Shown: positions 58,320 to 64,000 of the stretch, piece by piece
Position numbering within the stretch: the stretch's first letter is position 1
Layout of the letters: each line of letters opens with the position of its first letter
Position numbers and translations under genes: made by a program
The notes under the pieces: model-generated
Told to the model about the DNA's origin: nothing
Seen by the model: only the letters and a program-made list of their open reading frames with translations
Databases searched by the model: none
DNA from: Pseudomonadota bacterium
GTDB lineage: Bacteria > Pseudomonadota > Gammaproteobacteria > Steroidobacterales > Steroidobacteraceae
Direction: 5' to 3'
Assembly (NCBI GenBank): GCA_023433515.1
Contig: JAEZCN010000253.1
Span: 10,062 to 74,061, forward strand
DNA: 64,000 nt

Positions 58320-59942
58320 TCACACGGGGCTGCTGATCGTGCCGTTGCACACGGGCGCGAGAATCGTCAGCGCGTCGCGTGCCGCGACGTTGCCCAGGCC
58401 GTGGCGCGGGAAGTAGGCGGGTTGATCGAACATCGCCTCTTCGCCGTGCAGCGCCATGTAATTGAGCAACACGGTTTCGACCAGCAGGTTGACCGCGTTG
58501 GCGGCCGGACTCGAGTTGGTCATCACCGCACCCGCGGCGCTCATCGAGCCGATCTGCATCCGGTTGGGATCGCGGAACGCGACGCGTCCCTGCGGCCGGT
58601 ACACGAGCACCAGCGAGGCGGCGGTCGACTGGTTGTCGCTCGCCCAGTCGAGCTTGCCGCGGCCTTCGGTGCTGTTGTTCACCACGCCATTGGCCGACAG
58701 CGACCCGTCGCTGAAGATGTAGATCATGAGCGGCTTGTTCATGCGGCGCGCGTATTCGAGACAGGCGCCGATGCAGCGGCCCGCGCGGAAATTGCGCGTC
58801 TCGCCGGTGTTGCGGCCCTGGCCGTGATAGTCGTAGCCGCCCATCGTGATCGTGCCGGCGCCCGCGTAACCGTTGATGACCATCTTCATGACGGCCGCGG
58901 TCTTGCGGAGTTCGTTGTCGCCGTTGTATTCGGCCTCGGAGAAGATGCCGCCCGCACCGACGATCTGCGGATCGCGATCCGGATTGAGCGCGGCCGGCGA
59001 ACGGAAGCGATCCGCCAGGTAGGTGGACTTCACGTACCCGCACTTCACGAGCTGGCGCAGCGCGGCCTCGTCGGCGCCCGAGAGCTTGGTGTTCGCGAGA
59101 TCAGTCTTGCGATGGCCGAGGCGCGTCATCGACTCGAGCACCGCGATGGCGTCGGCGGAGGTCTCGCCCGGGTTGGTTCCCGGCAGCAAACTACTGAGCT
59201 CGCCGGTGTCGACGAGGCCCGTCACGTCGCTGGCGCGATCCACCTTCGTGGGACGCACGGCGGGATTGATCAACGCGGCGGGCGCCATCGAGTTGCCGCC
59301 CGAATCCGAGTTCTGCGAACCGATCAGCGTGAGCAGCTCGCCGTCCGCCCCGATGCGATTGATGCCGTACATCGGGTTGTGGGGATTGTTGCCCGTGTCG
59401 TTTTCCGAGCGCGCGGCGATTCCGAATCCGTTGGTGTTCGCGCGCGTCTCGGGCTGCGTGGACTGCTGCATGCCGCGCAGGATCGCGCCGTCGGCGTGCC
59501 ACAGCGCGCCGAATTCGTTGTTGACGAGGTTCGTGCCGGCGACGGCTCCCGGGGAGTTGGGCGTCATGTTGCCCGGCAGGCCGAGCGTGGCGTAACCCTG
59601 CGTCGAGAGGAAGTTCTCGGGCCGGCCCGCCTGGCCGATCAGCATTTCCGAGCCGTGCAGGTTCGCACCGCCGGCGAGATCGAAGGCGATGAACGGCACC
59701 TTGCCCGCACCCGCGGAGATGTTGCAGATGTTGGCCGCGAAGTCCTCGAGCGGCGGGCTCATGGCGGCATGCGCGCGGCGTCCGTACAACGCGCTCAGCA
59801 GTGCGCCGCCGGCGACGATCGCGGGACCGGTCGTGAAACCCTGCGCGATGAAGTCTCGACGCGAGACGGGACGCTTGTGGCTCTCGTGCCGGATCGGCTC
59901 GTCCAGACCCAGGGTGCGCGGGCTCTTCTTGAGGATGTACAT
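58320..59942 (-). CDS. Tat-exported DUF1501-like protein
   Basis: A 540-residue protein with a twin-arginine signal (SRRDF at 27-31 and a hydrophobic run ending GRRAHA). The body has DUF1501 character: AFDLAGGANLHGSEMLIG, MGGYDYHGQGRNTGETRNF and IYIFSDGSLSANG, with conserved Asp, His and Gly positions like an alkaline-phosphatase-like fold that may bind metal. Function of DUF1501 proteins is unknown. Last gene of a three-gene operon with two CxxCH proteins. Confidence 0.75.
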   Translation of the reverse strand: MYILKKSPRTLGLDEPIRHESHKRPVSRRDFIAQGFTTGPAIVAGGALLSALYGRRAHAAMSPPLEDFAANICNISAGAGKVPFIAFDLAGGANLHGSEMLIGQAGRPENFLSTQGYATLGLPGNMTPNSPGAVAGTNLVNNEFGALWHADGAILRGMQQSTQPETRANTNGFGIAARSENDTGNNPHNPMYGINRIGADGELLTLIGSQNSDSGGNSMAPAALINPAVRPTKVDRASDVTGLVDTGELSSLLPGTNPGETSADAIAVLESMTRLGHRKTDLANTKLSGADEAALRQLVKCGYVKSTYLADRFRSPAALNPDRDPQIVGAGGIFSEAEYNGDNELRKTAAVMKMVINGYAGAGTITMGGYDYHGQGRNTGETRNFRAGRCIGACLEYARRMNKPLMIYIFSDGSLSANGVVNNSTEGRGKLDWASDNQSTAASLVLVYRPQGRVAFRDPNRMQIGSMSAAGAVMTNSSPAANAVNLLVETVLLNYMALHGEEAMFDQPAYFPRHGLGNVAARDALTILAPVCNGTISSPV

Positions 59943-59952
59943 GCTCTTCTCC

Positions 59953-62481
59953 CTACTGAATCAGCAACGCGCCGCTGCCGAGCACTGCTCCGCAAGCCGC
60001 TTTCATGACCGTACGGCCGCCGTTCGAAGCGGAGCCCGAGGGACCCGCGACCAGGCGGTTGACGAGACCCGGAGTGACGTAGGCCGTGTCCGGGTCGGTC
60101 ACGCCGTTCAACAGTTCGTTGCGGATGTCCGTCTCGGTGATCTCGAAGGCCAGGCCCGCGCCGACCGTCTTGTCGACGATCGCCGTGACCAGGGCCTCGC
60201 GATTCGCGTTGTTAGGCGCACCCGAGGTGCCGAACACCGCCGTGGCGGTTCCGCTGCCGTCGAGAGAACCGTAGAACCGCGAACGCAGCGTGGCGTCGTC
60301 GACCATCACGTTGCAGTACTGCATCGCGAGCTGCGCGAGCGCGGTCTGCTGCGAGGGTCCGAAGGTTCCGAACTTCTCGATGGCCGGCAGCGCCTGCTTG
60401 ACCAGCGAGTAGGTGTCGCGCACCCGCTGGTTGGTCTGCGGCACACCCGTGATCTGCGACAGCGTCGCGTTGATCTCGTCGAACGTGCGCAAGCCGACCT
60501 CGGATTCCGGCGGCAGATCGGCCGGCACGGCCGGCGTCGGCGCCGGCGGATCGGGCGGCGTGTAACTCAGCGCGCCGATACGCTCGAACGACAGGAAGTA
60601 CACGTCGTTGGCGACGGTCGTGTCGATCGGCGCCACGGTGCCCACCTGTGAAAGCTGCTGGCCGGTGGCGGCGGTGTAGTTCGTGCCGCCCACGGTCGCG
60701 TCGAGCGGGACGTACGCCTGGCCCGTGTGCAGCTCCGCGCCGTTCACGCCGATGCGGATGCCCGCGAGCGGCAGGTCGGACGGCGTGTAGTCGGGATCCA
60801 GGCTGATGAACGTCGGCTTGGTGAACTGCAGGCCGTAACTGTCGAGCTGGCTGGCCTCGAGCATGATGTACGCCTGCGGCTCGTTCGGCAGCAGGTGGCC
60901 GATGCTGAACAGCATGAAGTACTTCTCGCCCACGCCGGCTTCGAAGTTCTGCTGGATCTGCGCCTGCGTGAGCGTGCGGTTGTGGATGGCGACCATGCGC
61001 ATCACACCTTCCCACTGGCGGTTCGTCGAGGTCTCGTTGCCGAGCACCAGCGCGAACGTGTCGTCCCACTCGGCGAGACTGCCACCGCCCTGCGCGTCGG
61101 CGTCGCCGGTGAACTCGCCGTTCACGTAGAGGCGGCGGCCTTCGACCGGGCTGTAGGTGAGCACGACGTGCTGCAGGGCCGCCTGCGCGTCCTGGTCGTT
61201 GGCATTGGTCAGCAGGACGGGATTGCCGTTCGCGCTCGTCTCGCTGCTGCGCGTGTACGCCTCGTACTGGTACATGCGCTGCGCGAGCGTGAAGTTGCGC
61301 GCGTTGTTGCCCGCCGAGTAGGAGACGAGGAACGCGTCTTCCTGCGCGACGTTGGCGTTGTTGACCCACGCCTCGATGGAGAACTCGCCCGTCGACTTGA
61401 TCATGTCGGACAGCTTCTTCGAAGCCGACGCGGTGCCCTGCGCCTTGCCGGTGGGCCTGAAGACGACGCCCCAGCCTCCGACCCACGAATGGTCGCCGGA
61501 GAGCGTGAGGTTCAGGGAGGGCTCGACACCGCTCGTGTCGTACACGGTATTGCCCATGCCGGTCTTGAACTCGTACTTGGCGATCGTCGCCGACTCGTAG
61601 CGGTTGCCGCCGGCGGCCACCGTGCCGTCATACAAGGAAAGACCCTTCGAGATGAGCAGCTGCGGATCGACGTTCGTGATCGGGATGCCGTTCGCGAACG
61701 CCTGGATCGCGTTCAGCATCGTGGTCGCGTTGTCGGAGCAGTTGCCCCAGCAGTTGTGGTTCTCGTCGGCCAGGCGCACGACCAGGCGCGACTGGGCCGG
61801 GTTGTCGAGATTGATCTTCGAACGAATCGCGGCGTAGGCCGCATCCACGTCCGCGTCCGCGAACAGCGGCTGCTGCTGGATCGCCGCCGCCGAGGAATGG
61901 CAGCGCGAGCAGTTGGCCGTCGCGGTGTTGCGCACGAGCGCGTACAGGGCCGACGAGCCGAAGGCGCCCGAGTCCGCCGGGAAGTTGCGGCTGCCGCCGA
62001 CTTCGCGGATGACGGGCGGAACGAGTTCGATTTCCGTGCCGCCGTTCGCGGTCGCGCCCGCCCAGTTGCGGATCCACACCGTCATGAGATCGGCGCAGGC
62101 CGAGGCGGATGCCAGCCAGCAGTTGTGACCGCTGCCGACCTTGGTCACGAGACGCGATTGGTCCGGCTGCTGCAGGTTCGCAACCGTGTTGGCGGCCTCG
62201 TACGCGAGGTTCACGTTGTCGTTACGGGCGAACATCGGCGTCTGGCCATTCGCGTTGTGGCACGAGCCGCAACGGTTGTTGCCCTTGATGTTCTCCCAGA
62301 GATTGATGCGGAAGGACTGCACGTCCGCGTTCTGCGCGGCGGGTCCGACGTAGTCGGTCACCGGCGGCGCCTGCGTCACCGGGTTTTCGACCGTGGGCGC
62401 ACCACCGCTCGAGCAGCCGGCGAGCACCGCCACGGCGGCGGCGACCGCGAACCAGCGCATGAGTTTGTTTTGAGCGTTCAT
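59953..62481 (-). CDS. Outer-envelope lipoprotein with two CxxCH modules and a LamG-like domain
   Basis: An 842-residue lipoprotein (lipobox VLAGC, Cys23). Two tandem cytochrome-like modules follow: CGSCH (71-75) and CSRCH (191-195), each leading to PxQSRLV and then HNCW at equivalent spacing, so they arose by duplication. A LamG/concanavalin-like sandwich (about 290-530: FSIEAWVNNANV, HVVLTYSPVEGRRLYVNGEF in part) comes next, and a C-terminal helical region with three conserved Cys-containing spots (MQYCNVMVDD, KAACG). Probably binds heme at the envelope and a polymer or cell surface by LamG. Ligand unknown. Confidence 0.8.
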   Translation of the reverse strand: MNAQNKLMRWFAVAAAVAVLAGCSSGGAPTVENPVTQAPPVTDYVGPAAQNADVQSFRINLWENIKGNNRCGSCHNANGQTPMFARNDNVNLAYEAANTVANLQQPDQSRLVTKVGSGHNCWLASASACADLMTVWIRNWAGATANGGTEIELVPPVIREVGGSRNFPADSGAFGSSALYALVRNTATANCSRCHSSAAAIQQQPLFADADVDAAYAAIRSKINLDNPAQSRLVVRLADENHNCWGNCSDNATTMLNAIQAFANGIPITNVDPQLLISKGLSLYDGTVAAGGNRYESATIAKYEFKTGMGNTVYDTSGVEPSLNLTLSGDHSWVGGWGVVFRPTGKAQGTASASKKLSDMIKSTGEFSIEAWVNNANVAQEDAFLVSYSAGNNARNFTLAQRMYQYEAYTRSSETSANGNPVLLTNANDQDAQAALQHVVLTYSPVEGRRLYVNGEFTGDADAQGGGSLAEWDDTFALVLGNETSTNRQWEGVMRMVAIHNRTLTQAQIQQNFEAGVGEKYFMLFSIGHLLPNEPQAYIMLEASQLDSYGLQFTKPTFISLDPDYTPSDLPLAGIRIGVNGAELHTGQAYVPLDATVGGTNYTAATGQQLSQVGTVAPIDTTVANDVYFLSFERIGALSYTPPDPPAPTPAVPADLPPESEVGLRTFDEINATLSQITGVPQTNQRVRDTYSLVKQALPAIEKFGTFGPSQQTALAQLAMQYCNVMVDDATLRSRFYGSLDGSGTATAVFGTSGAPNNANREALVTAIVDKTVGAGLAFEITETDIRNELLNGVTDPDTAYVTPGLVNRLVAGPSGSASNGGRTVMKAACGAVLGSGALLIQ

Positions 62482-62494
62482 TCTTGCTGCTCCC

Positions 62495-63685
62495 TCAATC
62501 GCCCATGCAGTACACGGCGGCCTCGGCGAAGACCTGTTTCAGCCGGTACTGGTTGTTCCTGAATCGGGTGGTCATCGCGGAGACCTCGGCGCGATCGGCC
62601 GCGTTGCCGGGCGCCCGCAGGCACACCGCCTTGAAGACCTTCTCGACCTGGCATTGCGCGAAGGCCGCGCTGGCCGCGAGCTCCTGCCCCATCGACTTGG
62701 CGCCCGCACCCGAACCTGGCAGCGCGTTGTTCCAGCCGAGCACGGAGTTCTGGCCCTTGCGCCAGCGGTTCTCCCACGCGTCGTCGGGCGTCACGAAGCC
62801 CGGCGCGAAATTGGTGGCGTTGTTGAAGTACTTGGGATGCACGGCGGACGGGTCGTAGACCAGGCGCATCGTGCCCGGCGCGTCGGCGTTGCCGTTGTCG
62901 AAGTCGTAATGCGCGAACGCCTGCGCGAGCGGATCCATGCCGTTGTGACAGCCGATGCAGTTGTTCAGGAAGATGCGGCTGTCGCCACCCGGGCTGCGGC
63001 TCACGTCCTGGCGGATGCGATCCGGCGGCAGCGAGGTGTCGAGCACCTGCTCCATGTCGCGGCACAGGTGATTGATCAGCGTGAAGCGGAACATCGCGCG
63101 GTTGGTGCCGTCGACAAAGAACGCTTCGGACGAGGCGCGCGAGGTGATGAAGCCCGCGGTCGCGGAAGCCGGGATGCCGAGCACCGACGACTGGGCGACC
63201 GGGTCGAGGAACTCCTTGAGGTCCACCGCGTTGTTCTCGGCGGCCTCGTAGTGCGCGTTGCTGGTCGCCGAGGCGGCCGGCGTGACGCCACGGACCACAT
63301 AAGTGAGGTCGGCCGACAGCGCCGTGCTGAAGTCGACGTTGTCGCGCACCATGCCGATGTACGTCGCGACGTAGTCGTTCAATGGGGCGAAGACCGTCTG
63401 GTCGCGGTTCGTCCACGGCACCGCCATGTTCTTGAGGGTGACGTTGTAGAACGAAGGATGCTCGACGGCGTACTCCGTCGCGGCCTGCAGCGCCTCGCCG
63501 TTGGCCACGAGCTGTTCCATCGCGTCGAGGGTTTCCTCCGACGGAGGCACGCCCGCGATGCGGTCGTGGATGCGCTTGGCCTTGTCGCGGTCGTTCGCGG
63601 ACGCCGCGGCTGCCAGGCATCCGAGCACGCAGGCAAGACCGAAGACCTTCAGTTTCGAGACCTGTTGGTTATCCATTTGTGTCAT
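62495..63685 (-). CDS. Exported CxxCH protein with DUF1588-like core
   Basis: About 396 residues from ATG 63685 (63676 and 63691 are nearby alternatives). Signal peptide KVFGLACVLGCLAAAASA. The core has NRAMFRFTLINHLCRDMEQVL followed by LPPDRIRQDV and then NNCIGCHNGMDPLAQAFAHYDF (heme motif 243-247). This order, a Pro-Pro-Asp-Arg stretch followed by CxxCHxxMDPL, resembles the planctomycete-type DUF1588 domain. Ends with FAEAAVYCMGD. First gene of the cassette, 13 bp before the LamG lipoprotein gene. Confidence 0.75.
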   Translation of the reverse strand: MTQMDNQQVSKLKVFGLACVLGCLAAAASANDRDKAKRIHDRIAGVPPSEETLDAMEQLVANGEALQAATEYAVEHPSFYNVTLKNMAVPWTNRDQTVFAPLNDYVATYIGMVRDNVDFSTALSADLTYVVRGVTPAASATSNAHYEAAENNAVDLKEFLDPVAQSSVLGIPASATAGFITSRASSEAFFVDGTNRAMFRFTLINHLCRDMEQVLDTSLPPDRIRQDVSRSPGGDSRIFLNNCIGCHNGMDPLAQAFAHYDFDNGNADAPGTMRLVYDPSAVHPKYFNNATNFAPGFVTPDDAWENRWRKGQNSVLGWNNALPGSGAGAKSMGQELAASAAFAQCQVEKVFKAVCLRAPGNAADRAEVSAMTTRFRNNQYRLKQVFAEAAVYCMGD

Positions 63686-64000
63686 CCACATCCCATTTGA
63701 CGGGTGCAGTATCGCCTCGCCCGCCGGCCACCTTGTTTGTCTCAGCTTGTGTACGTCTCCAAGCGGCGACAGGCACAATAATCACGTGTTCCAAGTAGTC
63801 TTGGACCCGAGGACTGCGAACCGCGTCACGGCGGTGAACGCCCCTGGTCTCTAACTACAAGGATCGACAAGAGAACCGCGTTGGCGGAACGGCTGCTGTG
63901 ACGTCGTCGGCAGATCGCCGTGAGCGCACGCGGGATGATCGCATTACGTCACATGCACGTGCGGCAGCGCACATGCCTGTGCAGCTGGAGGACGGCAGTG
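63686..64000. other. Non-coding stretch at the window end
   Basis: About 315 bp with no gene I can support on either strand. It must contain the promoter of the CxxCH/LamG/DUF1501 operon; I see no clear -35/-10 pair, no tRNA and no recognised riboswitch fold. Confidence 0.5.

Overview
The window is dense, high-GC, coding on both strands, and contains no rRNA, tRNA, phage, insertion sequence or CRISPR array that I can see. The gene set (MetH with MetF, HAE1-type RND efflux, a TolQ/ExbD/AgmX cluster, many periplasmic c-type cytochromes, S9 peptidase, DUF5916 outer-membrane protein) points to an aerobic, free-living gammaproteobacterium of the Xanthomonadales/Nevskiales/Steroidobacterales type. 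That placement is an inference from gene content and base composition, not a phylogenetic result.

Layout. 1-2406: C-terminal part of a cyclic beta-1,2-glucan synthase (GH94 end). 2418-2674: small ribbon-helix-helix regulator with a 21-bp palindrome in front of it. 2725-10716: a tightly packed seven-gene operon encoding a hydrogenase-4/complex-I-like membrane complex (HyfB, C, E, F, G, I homologues) plus a spermidine-synthase-like protein. The large subunit lacks the NiFe-binding cysteines, so this is an Ehr-type (energy-converting hydrogenase related) complex of unknown substrate. 10742-14449: gamma-glutamyltransferase and a convergent S9 peptidase whose stop codons abut. 14540-20897: MarR-controlled RND efflux operon with a perfect operator-like palindrome. 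21088-31605: mixed metabolic and redox genes (MFS transporter, two related two-domain redoxins, 3-methyladenine glycosylase, two di-heme c-type cytochromes, an ArsR/AHSA1 module, pirin, amidohydrolase, DUF1080 protein). 31712-36915: metH-metF and a divergent Lrp/AsnC regulator. 36928-41488: DUF5916 outer-membrane protein, Cys/Met-metabolism PLP enzyme and PhzF. 41702-47539: lipid ABC exporter, DUF962 protein, PEP carboxylase, EamA transporter. 47579-57989: a ten-gene operon resembling the core of the myxobacterial Agl/Glt trans-envelope machine (TolQ-like motor, two ExbD/TolR proteins, AgmX/PglI-domain protein, two large TPR proteins). 58320-63685: Tat-exported DUF1501-like protein, a CxxCH/LamG lipoprotein and a DUF1588-like CxxCH protein, reminiscent of planctomycete cassettes.

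A family of inverted repeats built on the core GGTGCCTGGCAC lies at gene ends at four places (about 27.6, 29.9, 31.7 and 41.6 kb), sometimes incorporating the stop codons of flanking genes. Other hairpin repeats lie at 22.3 and 58.1-58.3 kb. The most interesting systems are the NiFe-less Ehr operon with its coupled spermidine-synthase-like gene and palindrome-linked regulator, the Agl/Glt-like operon, and the three-gene DUF1501/LamG/CxxCH surface cassette.
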